NCBI GenBank assembly: GCA_964571235.1
Contig: CAZNAI010000003.1
Location: 496,001 to 560,000, forward strand
Length of the DNA stretch: 64,000 bases
Source of the DNA: JACRAV01 sp964571235
GTDB lineage: Bacteria > Zixibacteria > MSB-5A5 > GN15 > FEB-12
Direction: 5' to 3'
A program made the position numbers and the translations under genes. Under the pieces are notes generated by a model. That model did not search any database. It saw only the letters and a program-made list of their open reading frames with translations, and was not told where the DNA came from. Below, piece after piece: positions 10,425 to 20,138 of the stretch. The stretch's first letter is position 1. The number at the start of each line of letters is the position of its first letter.

Positions 10425-13400
10425 ATGAGATCGCAACACGTGAGTATGTTTCTGAGGGTAGCAACCACAATATCGACGTTTCTGCTTCTGGTCGGGAGCG
10501 GGGTGAAGGGTGACCCCGAGGTTTACCCCGAGCCCAATGCCACCAACTACCCTACAAAACTTCCTCGGGAGAGTGGGTTTGTGGGAAAGCCCATCCTTGA
10601 CCGAATGAACAAGGACTTTCAGATCGGGGCCGGGGGAGATCTGTCGTTGTCGATACCTCTTCTCACCGTTCCCGGGAAATTGCCTGTTGACCTGAATCTG
10701 CAATACAAGTCGGGCATAACGCTGGACCAGACAGCTTCCTGGGTGGGGTTGGGATGGCAATTGGGCGGGTGGTCGGTGAAGCGTCAAACAGTTCATGGTG
10801 ATGATTTTCGAGCGAGGAAGGAGAATTGGAGCACGGCAATGCCCGACAGCACTTGGTTCAAGGGGCAGACACGCTACTTCGTAAACGACAGGTATGTCGT
10901 ATCTATTCCGGGCCGAACTATTACATTCTATAATAAGGGAACGATGGAATCACCTGTCTTCGTCCCTGTGGAGCATTGTCTTGACTCTCTTCATGTTGAA
11001 GTAGATCAGTATTACTCATTTGTTGGAAATCAGAACGATTTGTGGGGGTGGTGGAATTACAGGAGATACAAGCACTTTGTGCTAACCGATGGGTATGGCA
11101 CACGATATATTTTCGGTACTCCTACCGGAATTCTTAAACAAACACCGATCCCGGACCCAAGGAAGGACTTACACCAGGAATTTCGAACTCAGTATTCGAA
11201 GCTTGGTCGGGAGCAAACCGAATGGCTGCTCGTGGCGATTTTGAGTCATGACTTTCGGCCCGGCGGAAATAACGCACTGTTTCCTTTACAGGATTCATCT
11301 CAGCAAACCGCGAACAACAAGGGTTGGTGGGTGGCTTTCAAGTACACCGACGGAGTAAGCGAGGATCAGCCTCGAATGCTCGGACAACATGAGTACAACT
11401 GCGAAGATATCCCCGCTATCGGAATGTTCTGGGACACCACCGATGTCGTGTATCTACACCGTATCATCACGCCGACCACAGTGGCGATTTTCAATACAGT
11501 CGAACTCCAGGACGACTTCCAAACGCCAAGATATTACCGATCAGGATTCGGAAGCACTGGAGTAATACCACGACGCAAAGACATAGTAGTTTCACAATTG
11601 AAGTTGTATGAAAACGTGGACACTATCGGATTCAAAAAAACGAACGAACTACTCGCCGTGTCGTTTGATTACTATGACCCTCAGAAACAGCCACTAAAGA
11701 CCCGGTATCACCAATGGCTAGCTCTAGCAGAAAGCGGTTGCCCTTCAGATGTTGACGGTGAACCGACTCTTCGTGGACTGGTGTTCGGCACCGGCTTGTC
11801 ATATGATTACACCAATTTGGAACCAGTCGGAGTGGGTGGCCAGCGACGTGTGTATCGATTCGGGTACGACGATCTCCTTGATGCACCCGGCAATTCGACT
11901 TTCGCCAACAACATTGACAACGTTCGCTATTCAAACTACACTAACTGGAGCGTTGGTTGCGAAAACACGCGTACCCCTTCGGATAGAACATTTCAATACC
12001 AAATGACCGACGACAACTTCTGGAGTCAATCCTGGTTGCACTCAACCGGCCTTGTCCAAAACGCATGGGGTAGGCGAGACTTTTGGGGATATGACTATGA
12101 GTTCCCGTGGGCGTGGTCGCTTAATACATTGACGTTGCCGGACGGGGCTACTTTTGCGTTTCAATACGAGTCGGACAAGTATGATTTGTCGCCCGAGCGC
12201 AACTTACGAATGCCATGGCAATCGCCGCTAATCTGGAGTGGAGGCGGCTGCAGAGTACGACAGATCGTCTCAAACTCGGTGCCGAACTTCCCTATCTCGG
12301 ATCGGAACATGAGTGACACGGTCACCTTTGACTATCGAGGTGATTACGGTAATGACTATGGATATGCCGGCAGCATGCCCGGCGTTTTTTGGAGCTATGA
12401 ACGTCTATCTGAGGATAGAGATTGGTTGCCAAATTCTCAATGCTATTCCTGGGGGCGCTACCTGAGGTTTCTTACTGACTATATCTCTCATGAAATTATA
12501 TACCCACAAATCCGGTGGAATCTCTCGGGAAATAGAGGGAAAGTCGACTATTACTACTCGGCTCCGTATCCGACGTACAACCAGTGCTACTGCCCGATAA
12601 AAACCTTTAAGGACGAATTGTACACATGTGTTTCCCAGGAATACGCCGATCCTCTTGCACCAAGCTCACACTATCGTTATGAGTGGGGGATATGGCTCGA
12701 CCGAAGTCCGATGCACGGAAAGCTCTGGCGAACTGACATGATTGATGACTCCGGAGGGATCGTGTCATCCAATCAGAAGTTCTATTCCTTTGTCGTTAAC
12801 GATGCGGTACTCTTCAACAACGATTCGCTAAGGTATCCTGACAACTACTGGCCGACATACAGTCAGCAGGGGTACTACCACACTTTTTCGCAAACCCACG
12901 ATACGCTCGCGATCAGCTATTGGCCACAAATTGATTCTGAACTAACTGTTACGGACGGCGTGGCCCACTGGAGTCGCAACGAATATGAATTTGATGAATG
13001 GCGTAGGTTGGCAACAGCCAAGACCGAATGTCTGGAAGAAGAAGATAGGACCGACTATTTTTACTTTAGTAGTCCCGGGAGTGATTATCCGTCGGGCTCA
13101 CCGATGACTCCCAGGAGGGGAGGTACTTACAGGGGATGGATCGCCGGGTATTCTCGGTACCAACAAGATTCGTTGGGTCAAAATACTCGAATACAGGATC
13201 AACTTCGCTATTTCGTATGGGACACGCTTAATGGCCACAATTGGACCTATCCTGCCGGCACCTCTGATCAATACAACTCGGGCGGTAAAGAACTGCTTTA
13301 TGGAGCAGGCGACTCTCGCCGAGAGCTGGTTCTGAAGTTCGACGAAAACGGAAACCCACGGCTTACATTTGGTTCTGATAGTACGTATTCCCTGTCATAT

Positions 13401-16400
13401 TGGAACAATTGGGGTGTCGAAGCGACGTTTAGTAACATCTTCCGTGAGAATCCGAATATTGCGTATTGTGACGGTGAGAATGAGAGTACCGATCAACCGC
13501 ACCCCATTGTTCTTTCAGTTGCTGGAGAGAGAACCGGAACTGATGCGTTTACCGGCAACTTCTCGCTTAAGCGAAAGTACCAGAGCGCCGACACTGTTGT
13601 GGCTTCTCTTGTTTTAGGCGGTTTGCAGGCGGATTCGGTGCCGAGCGGCTGGTATCAAGTGGACGGTTGGGTAAAGGCCCCAACGGCGAGCAGTGCGAAA
13701 TTTTATTTCAAGCGTCAACTGGCCGCGAATGTCGAATCTACTGCGGTAGCTACCAATACGATTACCGGACAATGGCAACACATAAGCGCAAGGATGAGGC
13801 TCGAAGGAGCTAGCCGACATCTGAATCTTCTGATCGTTGCCGCCGATACCGCCTGCCGGATTGATGATATACGGGTTGCGCCGGTAGCCTCTATGGTCCA
13901 GACACTTACGTATGACAGGTTGGGCCGGCCAGCATCGGTATCGGATAACAACAATGTACCAACGCGCACATCTTATGATCCGATGGGGGGGGTGCGAACA
14001 GTTGCGACCTACGACTGGAGCCCGGTTTCCGGACAGGAGTACTTTTTCAAAGCGGGGGAAAATTTGTCTGGTAACTCCCCCGGTGCTTATCATGTCGACA
14101 TGCCCAATGTTCAGTACGCTATTTCGCCGCGCAAAAAAGGCGTCGTCGAGGATTTTAGTCGTGCCATAAGCGGCAGATTTCCGGTTACTAACCCGAATTT
14201 TCTTGGGCAGAATGACCGGATTACGTTTGCGTCGCAACTGGACGGCCAGCGATACGCCGATCTCCTTATTCCGGTGCCGGCTTTCGACAATGGAATTGTA
14301 GCTTTCGACGTTTGGGATTCAAGCCTGTTTGGTACGGGGCCATCAGACGGTGCGGGAATGAATTGCTCAAATCTTTGGTACGGAGTTGAAAATGCCGCGG
14401 GTCAAGGATATGCGGTGGCGTTTTCAAGGGAAATTGGCCAGCCACGAAAACTGCACATTATTCGCTACACGGGTGGTAGCCAATATGTGGTCGATTCAAC
14501 GTTGAATGAGTTGACACTGACTGGAAGCCGGTCCGATTACGCAAGTACGAACAGGGGTTCAAAGCGGCTCATGCTGGCCGCAATGGGCAAGTTCTTGTAC
14601 GTGTTTTTCGATGGCGATTGCATTTTTCGCGCAATGGACAGACCCGATGGACTCAAATTCTCAAATTTCGATTTCGTTCGTTTCAGGTTCAAAAGCCCCC
14701 AGTTGTCGAATGTCAAGTTTGATAGTCTGTGGGTGGACAATTTGGTCGTGTACAATGATCCTGTTGTTACTGCGACGTTTCTTGACGCTTCGGGTCAGGC
14801 AAAGCAGACTCAGGTAATGTGCGGCGATTCTTTGCTCATTTCGGGTTCTACGTACACTTCAGACGGATTGCCTGAGGCCCAATTCAAGCCCGTTGCCGTT
14901 GCCCAATCGGTCTTGTACGGTTCAGTAGCGGGCATCAATTCGGGAGTGAGCGCTTTCGAGTTTGTGTCCCAGTATCTGGAATCTGAGGCAATTGCGGAGT
15001 GGCATCCCGGCGATTCACTTGCAACTTCGGCGTTGGTGAGAGCATTTTATTCGACCACTACCGATGCACCGCGATGTACAACTTCAACAGGCCGGTGCGC
15101 ACCATATGCGGCCGCATCGTATCAATCAAACCCCCTTAGGCGGGTAGCGAGCGCCACACCAGAAGGCGAATTCGGAGCACATCCCTCGACAGTAAACTAC
15201 ATTCCATTCTCAAGTAGCTTCTCGACAGAAATTGCGGCTGATGAAAACGGACACCGGTCAGCGACATTTCAAGATCAGAAAGGACGGACAATTGCCACCG
15301 TTGCGGATTCCGCCTCGACCGGGATTAAGGCAACCACTCAATTTGCCTATGATTTTGATGATCACGTCGGACTCATTACGCAACCGAACGGCAACAAGAT
15401 TCGGATGTCCTACAACAACTTTGGACAGCTCATCTGGGATTCGAGCGGTGACGGTGGACAGTCGCGACTGATATATGATGTGGAAGGAAATCTTCGGTTT
15501 ACGCGATCAGCGGCCGACTCTGCTCTCGGGCGTTTCCGGTTTCAAAAATACGATTCGCTTGACCGGGTTACCCAGGCTGGATACGTGCCGGAGTATTCTC
15601 ACGACACATCACGGTTCACCTATCAATTCGTTCGTCAAACCGCCTGGCCCAGCGCTGATTCGGTTTCTGGGTGTGTCGTGCTCAAGGAGATGCACTACGA
15701 CAACGGTGAATTTGGCAAAGGGCGACTTTCAAAGGTGCTGACCTATCACAACGGCAAGGCAAGCGCACCGGTGTCGTACGATTCGCTTGAGTATGATTTC
15801 AAGGGACGGGTGACGGCGCAGATCCGGACGTTTTACAATCTGGACAACGTCAACAGCTACCGCAAGAGCATCGGTGCCGAGTATAACAACCAGGATCAAC
15901 TGACCAAACTGACGTATCCGAATGGGATGATTGTATCCTATCGGTATGATCTGGCAGGCAGGTTAGCCGGCGTCGATGATGCTCTGGGCAGGGCGATCGC
16001 CACGTACGCCTACTGGCCTGACGGGAAGGTGAAATCGAAGACGCTGTGTAACCGCGGGACACCGGTCCAGACAGTCGACTACAAGTACAATGCCCGCGGC
16101 TGGCTGACCGATATCAACACCGTGGATGGAGTGACGACATCTGGGACGGGCTCGGGTGACCACTATTGTGTTCAGCTTCGGTATGATAACGGTGGCGTGA
16201 ACGACGGCGGCTGGTACAACGGCAATATCGCCAAGTACACGGCCAAGGTGAGTCCGACGGGGACATACTGGTCGTTGACACAGAAGTTTGACTACGACGG
16301 TCTGGACCGGTTGACGACTGACAGTTGCTTTGGCGGGTATCCGTCGTACGGGATGACGAGTATTGCCTATGATCTGAACGGGAATGTCGACTCGGTGATG

Positions 16401-17852
16401 AAACCCGGGATGGTGTACGATTACCAGTATTACCCACAGAGCAACCGGGTGAAACAGGTGACGAACCTGTATGCGGGGACGGACAACTTCCGGTACACGC
16501 CGTCGGGTTCGATGGACAGTATCAAGAATCAGAGTTTGGGCGTACGGTATGATTCCGATGAACGGATGATCCGCCGCACGAGACCTGGGGTGCTGAGTAC
16601 CATTGATACTGTGAACTACTGGTATGACGAGGCCGGTCATCGTATCGGGAAGGAGTACCGGTATCATTATACTGTACAGTGCAATGACTCTCTTCCGATT
16701 GAGATGGCGATGGGGGGAGGGGGAGAGCAGATGTTGGAGGGCCAGGGCGATTTCCAGACCGACAGTGGTTTGATCGTCGATACCCTTGATGGCGGATTTC
16801 CCGGTGGAGGGGAGTCGATAATCAACGGTCCGATCCAGAACTGCAGTGCGGTGGCCGGGACGCTGACCGGATACTACTACTTTGGCGATGATTTAGTTGC
16901 GGAGTATACGGGGACTCCCTTTACTGGAGGGGTGTTGTCGAGCAACTACATCTATGCCAACGGTGAGCGGATCGGCAGGTTCACCAACGCAAATGACATG
17001 CAATACTACCTGACCGATCACCTTGGATCGGTGCTTGCCACCATCGACCAGTCCGGCACTGTCCTGAACAAGACCCTCTACAGGCCCTACGGAGAAATCC
17101 ATGCTGAGGCGATCTCGAACAACGACCGTCACAAATATACCGGCCATGAGCGGGATGAAGAACTCGGCTCTCAATGGGATTACTTTGGCCAGAGATATTA
17201 CATCCCGAATGGGAAGATATTTACACAGACTGATCCAGTCCGAGACCCGTCGCGGACACCGTATGGGTATTGTGCGGGGAATCCGATGAGTAACATCGAC
17301 CCTGATGGCGCGGTCGTCGAGACAGTGGTAGATATCGCTTCCGTAGGTCTCAGCGCAAAGGACATGTGGGACAATCCGTCCTGGGGGAATGCGGGTTGGT
17401 TGGCGCTGGATATCGTGGGCGCGGCGGTGCCATTCCTGCCGGCGGTGGGAGCGGTGCGTCACGGAGCGCAATTACTTGGCAAAGTGGATGATGTTGCAGA
17501 CGCCGCCAAAGGGGTTGACAAGGCGGTTGATGCGGGGAAGGCGCTGGATAAGACTTCACATGTAGCAAAAGTTGGTACGCCGGGAGCTAAGTTCAGTCAA
17601 TCGACGAAGAATAGCGTTTTGAGCGCAAACGAGGCTCAAAATGGCGGTGTGTTGAAATCGGCAGAAAGCGGTCAGGAGTTGGTGAAAGCCCAAAAATCGC
17701 AGAAGGGAGTACGCCCCCCGGACAACGAAGCGCATGTGGATCACAAAATTCCGCGTTCAAAGGGAGGTACAAATTCCCCTGAAAATGCACAGGTATTATC
17801 TCGAAAGGAGAATTTGGCGAAAGGCAACAAGCTTCCGGAGGAACAAAAGTGA
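10425..17852 (+). CDS. Rhs/YD-repeat polymorphic toxin with C-terminal HNH nuclease
   Basis: Giant (2475 residues) exported Rhs protein, thought to build a hollow YD-repeat shell that carries a C-terminal toxin. Visible in order: a Sec signal peptide (about 1-29); an SpvB-like N-terminal region (about 45-115); and a jelly-roll carbohydrate-binding-like segment (about 1025-1155). YD repeats such as YDSLDRVT and YDLAGRLAG (about 1600-2075) lead to the Rhs core (about 2140-2295), with YYLTDHLGSVLATID and DPSRTPYGYCAGNPM. A hydrophobic pre-toxin linker (about 2310-2385) precedes an HNH nuclease tip (about 2430-2475; HVDHKIPRSKGG and ENLAKGNK). The start follows AGGGAGG. The stop overlaps the first immunity gene by 4 nt. 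Parts of its core are repeated downstream. The nuclease target (probably DNA) is inferred from family. Confidence 0.93.
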   Translation: MRSQHVSMFLRVATTISTFLLLVGSGVKGDPEVYPEPNATNYPTKLPRESGFVGKPILDRMNKDFQIGAGGDLSLSIPLLTVPGKLPVDLNLQYKSGITLDQTASWVGLGWQLGGWSVKRQTVHGDDFRARKENWSTAMPDSTWFKGQTRYFVNDRYVVSIPGRTITFYNKGTMESPVFVPVEHCLDSLHVEVDQYYSFVGNQNDLWGWWNYRRYKHFVLTDGYGTRYIFGTPTGILKQTPIPDPRKDLHQEFRTQYSKLGREQTEWLLVAILSHDFRPGGNNALFPLQDSSQQTANNKGWWVAFKYTDGVSEDQPRMLGQHEYNCEDIPAIGMFWDTTDVVYLHRIITPTTVAIFNTVELQDDFQTPRYYRSGFGSTGVIPRRKDIVVSQLKLYENVDTIGFKKTNELLAVSFDYYDPQKQPLKTRYHQWLALAESGCPSDVDGEPTLRGLVFGTGLSYDYTNLEPVGVGGQRRVYRFGYDDLLDAPGNSTFANNIDNVRYSNYTNWSVGCENTRTPSDRTFQYQMTDDNFWSQSWLHSTGLVQNAWGRRDFWGYDYEFPWAWSLNTLTLPDGATFAFQYESDKYDLSPERNLRMPWQSPLIWSGGGCRVRQIVSNSVPNFPISDRNMSDTVTFDYRGDYGNDYGYAGSMPGVFWSYERLSEDRDWLPNSQCYSWGRYLRFLTDYISHEIIYPQIRWNLSGNRGKVDYYYSAPYPTYNQCYCPIKTFKDELYTCVSQEYADPLAPSSHYRYEWGIWLDRSPMHGKLWRTDMIDDSGGIVSSNQKFYSFVVNDAVLFNNDSLRYPDNYWPTYSQQGYYHTFSQTHDTLAISYWPQIDSELTVTDGVAHWSRNEYEFDEWRRLATAKTECLEEEDRTDYFYFSSPGSDYPSGSPMTPRRGGTYRGWIAGYSRYQQDSLGQNTRIQDQLRYFVWDTLNGHNWTYPAGTSDQYNSGGKELLYGAGDSRRELVLKFDENGNPRLTFGSDSTYSLSYWNNWGVEATFSNIFRENPNIAYCDGENESTDQPHPIVLSVAGERTGTDAFTGNFSLKRKYQSADTVVASLVLGGLQADSVPSGWYQVDGWVKAPTASSAKFYFKRQLAANVESTAVATNTITGQWQHISARMRLEGASRHLNLLIVAADTACRIDDIRVAPVASMVQTLTYDRLGRPASVSDNNNVPTRTSYDPMGGVRTVATYDWSPVSGQEYFFKAGENLSGNSPGAYHVDMPNVQYAISPRKKGVVEDFSRAISGRFPVTNPNFLGQNDRITFASQLDGQRYADLLIPVPAFDNGIVAFDVWDSSLFGTGPSDGAGMNCSNLWYGVENAAGQGYAVAFSREIGQPRKLHIIRYTGGSQYVVDSTLNELTLTGSRSDYASTNRGSKRLMLAAMGKFLYVFFDGDCIFRAMDRPDGLKFSNFDFVRFRFKSPQLSNVKFDSLWVDNLVVYNDPVVTATFLDASGQAKQTQVMCGDSLLISGSTYTSDGLPEAQFKPVAVAQSVLYGSVAGINSGVSAFEFVSQYLESEAIAEWHPGDSLATSALVRAFYSTTTDAPRCTTSTGRCAPYAAASYQSNPLRRVASATPEGEFGAHPSTVNYIPFSSSFSTEIAADENGHRSATFQDQKGRTIATVADSASTGIKATTQFAYDFDDHVGLITQPNGNKIRMSYNNFGQLIWDSSGDGGQSRLIYDVEGNLRFTRSAADSALGRFRFQKYDSLDRVTQAGYVPEYSHDTSRFTYQFVRQTAWPSADSVSGCVVLKEMHYDNGEFGKGRLSKVLTYHNGKASAPVSYDSLEYDFKGRVTAQIRTFYNLDNVNSYRKSIGAEYNNQDQLTKLTYPNGMIVSYRYDLAGRLAGVDDALGRAIATYAYWPDGKVKSKTLCNRGTPVQTVDYKYNARGWLTDINTVDGVTTSGTGSGDHYCVQLRYDNGGVNDGGWYNGNIAKYTAKVSPTGTYWSLTQKFDYDGLDRLTTDSCFGGYPSYGMTSIAYDLNGNVDSVMKPGMVYDYQYYPQSNRVKQVTNLYAGTDNFRYTPSGSMDSIKNQSLGVRYDSDERMIRRTRPGVLSTIDTVNYWYDEAGHRIGKEYRYHYTVQCNDSLPIEMAMGGGGEQMLEGQGDFQTDSGLIVDTLDGGFPGGGESIINGPIQNCSAVAGTLTGYYYFGDDLVAEYTGTPFTGGVLSSNYIYANGERIGRFTNANDMQYYLTDHLGSVLATIDQSGTVLNKTLYRPYGEIHAEAISNNDRHKYTGHERDEELGSQWDYFGQRYYIPNGKIFTQTDPVRDPSRTPYGYCAGNPMSNIDPDGAVVETVVDIASVGLSAKDMWDNPSWGNAGWLALDIVGAAVPFLPAVGAVRHGAQLLGKVDDVADAAKGVDKAVDAGKALDKTSHVAKVGTPGAKFSQSTKNSVLSANEAQNGGVLKSAESGQELVKAQKSQKGVRPPDNEAHVDHKIPRSKGGTNSPENAQVLSRKENLAKGNKLPEEQK
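16236..16709 (+). repeat. Rhs core, upstream half, copy A
   Basis: This 474-bp stretch inside the Rhs gene recurs at 20178-20651 with no indels and about nine mismatches (about 98% identity by eye). It encodes YD repeats and the RTRPGVLSTIDTVNYWYDEA segment. Such identity is expected for recent duplication or gene conversion. Confidence 0.9.
16812..17290 (+). repeat. Rhs core, downstream half, copy A
   Basis: This stretch, from the GAGTCGATAATC motif to the NPM codons just before the toxin linker, recurs at 18493-18971 at a constant offset of 1681 bp. Most mismatches are silent. It provides homology for swapping toxin tips. Confidence 0.9.
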
Positions 17853-18142
17853 CTGATGAAATTGGTCCGCAGATGGCCGTCATCGTGTGCAAAGAGGTCG
17901 CGGAGGGTGCCGCCATCTTATTCGCGATGAGGACTGAACCGCTGCGCGATGCCGACAGCGGTTGGCAATTTCTCTGCGGCGCCGCCACAGAAGACGAGAC
18001 CAAAGCTCAAGTGTGGGCGGTTCATGAGGTACTCGAACAAGATGAGTCTCTGTCAGATTACATGGAATTTCCCGTGGGCACAGTCCTGAGGCGCTCATCG
18101 CCAGGTGAAGATTGGACAGTATCCTATGAGGCGCCAGAGTAA
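17849..18142 (+). CDS. DUF2185 (Imm33-like) immunity protein for the HNH toxin
   Basis: Cytoplasmic 97-residue protein matching the DUF2185 pattern: a beta-strand IVCKEV, then a D-SGW-QFLCG core (about 40-48), 'AVHEVLEQD' and a final 'PVGTVLRR'. In polymorphic toxin loci this family is a predicted immunity protein that binds the adjacent nuclease. It starts with GTG inside the Rhs stop codon (GTGA overlap), so translation is coupled to the toxin. A paralogue follows directly. Assignment to the HNH tip rests on position. Confidence 0.8.
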   Translation: MTDEIGPQMAVIVCKEVAEGAAILFAMRTEPLRDADSGWQFLCGAATEDETKAQVWAVHEVLEQDESLSDYMEFPVGTVLRRSSPGEDWTVSYEAPE

Positions 18143-18157
18143 TCAAGGTCTTGGTTG

Positions 18158-18439
18158 ATGGATAGGGTGGAGTCACAACAATATGTGATGGTGTGCATCG
18201 AAGTGGCGAGAGGAGCGCCGGTTCTTTTGGCAGTCCGTTCAGAATTGCTGGACGAAAACGACTCAGGCTGGCAATTCCTATGTGGCGCTCCTGAAGAGGA
18301 CCATTTGCAGGCTCAGATATGGGCGGTGCACGAACTGTTGGAGCGGGATCAGTCTGTTGCAAAGTATATCGACTATCCGATCGGAACGGTGTTAAGGAGG
18401 GCCACGGGAGATTCAGAATGGAAAGTGAGTATTGAGTGA
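18158..18439 (+). CDS. Second DUF2185 (Imm33-like) immunity protein, tandem paralogue
   Basis: A 93-residue paralogue of the preceding gene, sharing DSGWQFLCGA, IWAVHELLE and P(V/I)GTVLRR; roughly half the residues are identical. The ATG at 18158 has AAGG upstream; an in-frame TTG one codon earlier is less likely. Extra immunity copies are common in Rhs loci and often match a toxin tip that was lost or displaced. Its own toxin is not visible here, so it could protect against the same HNH nuclease or against a relative's toxin. Confidence 0.75.
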   Translation: MDRVESQQYVMVCIEVARGAPVLLAVRSELLDENDSGWQFLCGAPEEDHLQAQIWAVHELLERDQSVAKYIDYPIGTVLRRATGDSEWKVSIE

Positions 18440-18471
18440 TCAGATGATGTGAAGGATGATCCTTTGGAACG

Positions 18472-18996
18472 GTGAAACATCCAAGATTGACAGAGTCGAT
18501 AATCAACGGTCCGATCCAGAACTGCAGTGCGGTGGCAGGGACACTGACCGGGTACTACTACTTTGGTGATGATTTAGTTGCGGAGTACAGTGGGACGGCT
18601 TTTACTGGGGGGGTGTTGTCGAGCAACTACATCTATGCCAACGGTGAGCGGATCGGCCGGTTCACCAACGCAAATGACATGCAATACTATCTGACGGATC
18701 ATCTCGGATCAGTCTTAGCGACGATTGACCAGTCCGGCACGGTGCTTAACAAAACGCTGTACCGACCCTACGGAGAAATCCATGCTGAGGCGATCTCGAA
18801 CAACGACCGTCACAAGTACACCGGCCATGTGCGGGATGAAGAACTCGGCTCACAATGGGACTATTTGGGGCAGAGATACTACATCCCGAATCTGAAGTTG
18901 TTCACCCAGACCGACCCGGTCCGAGACCCATCCCGCACACCGTATGGGTATTGTGCGGGGAATCCGATGAAGTATACGGATCCGAATGGGGAGTGA
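18472..18996 (+). pseudogene. Displaced Rhs core fragment (downstream half)
   Basis: The frame encodes only the second half of the Rhs core, from ESIINGPIQNCSAVAGTLTG to GYCAGNPMKYTDPNGE, and is almost identical to the matching part of the full Rhs protein. It has no signal peptide, no shell and only a GTG start with a poor ribosome-binding site. A TGA at 18994-18996 ends it, yet the same frame continues into the AHH toxin. It looks like the relic that once joined an AHH tip to a full Rhs protein, kept as a silent donor cassette. Expression as a small protein is possible but unlikely. Confidence 0.85.
18493..18971 (+). repeat. Rhs core, downstream half, copy B
   Basis: Near-identical to 16812-17290. 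Homologous recombination between the two copies would replace the HNH tip and its immunity genes with the AHH tip and would delete what lies between. Confidence 0.9.
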
Positions 18997-19023
18997 TGGG
19001 AGACGGCCATAGATATCGCGGGT

Positions 19024-19554
19024 TTGGTATACGATGTCAAGGAGTGGTGGGGGGACAAGACATGGGGAAATGCCGCCATGGTTGGCGCCGATGTTGTGGG
19101 AGCAATACTCCCGGTCGCTATGGGCCCAGGAGGAGCCAGGCTGGGAATGAAGCTGCTCTCCAAAGCAGAAGAGGCTGGCGGGGCTGCGAAGGCGGTGGAT
19201 AAAGCGGTCGATGCCGGTAAGGCGGCCGACAAGACTGCGGATGCGGCCAAAGCGCAGAATCACCATATTGCAACTGGCAAGGCGATCGTCAGTGGGTATA
19301 CGAAGCAGTTCACTGAGATTCTTGAGAAGGCAGGAATGTCGCTTCAGGATCCTGCCAACAGGATACTCTTGGAGGGGCATTCGGGGAGGCATGCAGAGCA
19401 ATATCGCAACTATATATTGCAGAGGCTCAAGGGCGGCACCAAGGGGTTATCAGGCGAAAAGTATCGGAAAGCTCTTGAAACGACATTGGGAGAACTCAAA
19501 GACGAATTGCTGAAGAATCCTGATATGATCAGAGGGGAAGGTCTGGTAAAATGA
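19024..19554 (+). CDS. AHH-family nuclease toxin tip (orphan cassette)
   Basis: A 176-residue frame holding the C-terminal part of an Rhs toxin. The pre-toxin linker (WGNAAMVGADVVGAILPVAMG, then AAKAVDKAVDAGKAADK) resembles that of the HNH protein. It is followed by an AHH nuclease domain: N79-H80-H81, 'EKAGMSLQDPANRILLEG', then H119-S-G-R-H123 and 'YRNYILQRL'. AHH toxins are HNH-like nucleases predicted to cleave nucleic acid. The frame is continuous with the upstream core fragment except for one TGA. The nominal start is a TTG with no good ribosome-binding site, so it is probably silent unless recombined. The immunity gene overlaps its stop (ATGA). Confidence 0.8.
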   Translation: MVYDVKEWWGDKTWGNAAMVGADVVGAILPVAMGPGGARLGMKLLSKAEEAGGAAKAVDKAVDAGKAADKTADAAKAQNHHIATGKAIVSGYTKQFTEILEKAGMSLQDPANRILLEGHSGRHAEQYRNYILQRLKGGTKGLSGEKYRKALETTLGELKDELLKNPDMIRGEGLVK

Positions 19555-20138
19555 AGTGGTACATCCCGATCCTCTGTGGCCGCACGGTCGCCGATCCCTT
19601 AGTACTCGATAAGCATGACTTCTTCGGAGTTAAAGATGAAGCATTCGATGACGCCCGTGTCATCGAACGCTGGGACACCAGAGCGTATTTTGGGGTCACG
19701 GAGCAAGACAACAACGGCGAACCTGATGATTGTCTGCAGAATCATCTGAATATCATGATGTTTTCTCAGCGACTTCTTGGGGCTTGCGACGATGAAGGCA
19801 TACGAGGCTTCCAGTATCTACCCATTCATGTGTATCGATTCGATGCTACTCCTATCAATGGTTTTTCCATAGCGCACATCGTAGAATGGCGGGCGGCTTT
19901 GGTTCGGGAGCTCTCTGACTTCAATGTGTATCCGCAAGATTACTTTCTGCCTGATCGCCGCGGGAAGATAGACGGAATCAGAAAACCTGTACTTGACGGA
20001 GGCACACTAAATGACACAGATGTATTTCGATTGACCGAATATTGGCCGTGCACGTTTGTTTCTGAGCGTTTGCAACGAGTATTCGATGATTTGAAATGCA
20101 CTGGTATAAAATTCATGGAGGTTCGAGTGATCGATTAG
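19551..20138 (+). CDS. Imm11-type (DUF1629-like) immunity protein for the AHH toxin
   Basis: A 195-residue cytoplasmic protein that starts in an ATGA overlap with the AHH toxin stop. Its layout resembles the imm11 (DUF1629) family often found beside AHH toxins: an N-terminal 'YIPILCGRTVADPLVLDKHDFF' region and a C-terminal 'DVFRLTEYWPCTFVSERLQRVFDDLKCTGIKF' region. No enzyme motif is seen. The overlap and the toxin next to it are the main support; the family name is a moderate-confidence call. Confidence 0.65.
   Translation: MKWYIPILCGRTVADPLVLDKHDFFGVKDEAFDDARVIERWDTRAYFGVTEQDNNGEPDDCLQNHLNIMMFSQRLLGACDDEGIRGFQYLPIHVYRFDATPINGFSIAHIVEWRAALVRELSDFNVYPQDYFLPDRRGKIDGIRKPVLDGGTLNDTDVFRLTEYWPCTFVSERLQRVFDDLKCTGIKFMEVRVID

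Noticed and set aside
15963..16667. 234-codon open frame on the minus strand, with a near copy at 20007-20609
   Set aside because: It lies fully antisense to the Rhs core repeats, has no ribosome-binding site and a His/Arg/Pro-rich composition typical of a shadow frame. Its repetition simply follows the core duplication.
18994..18996. TGA read as selenocysteine
   Set aside because: No Cys is found at the matching place in the intact Rhs protein and no SECIS-like hairpin follows; a plain stop is simpler.
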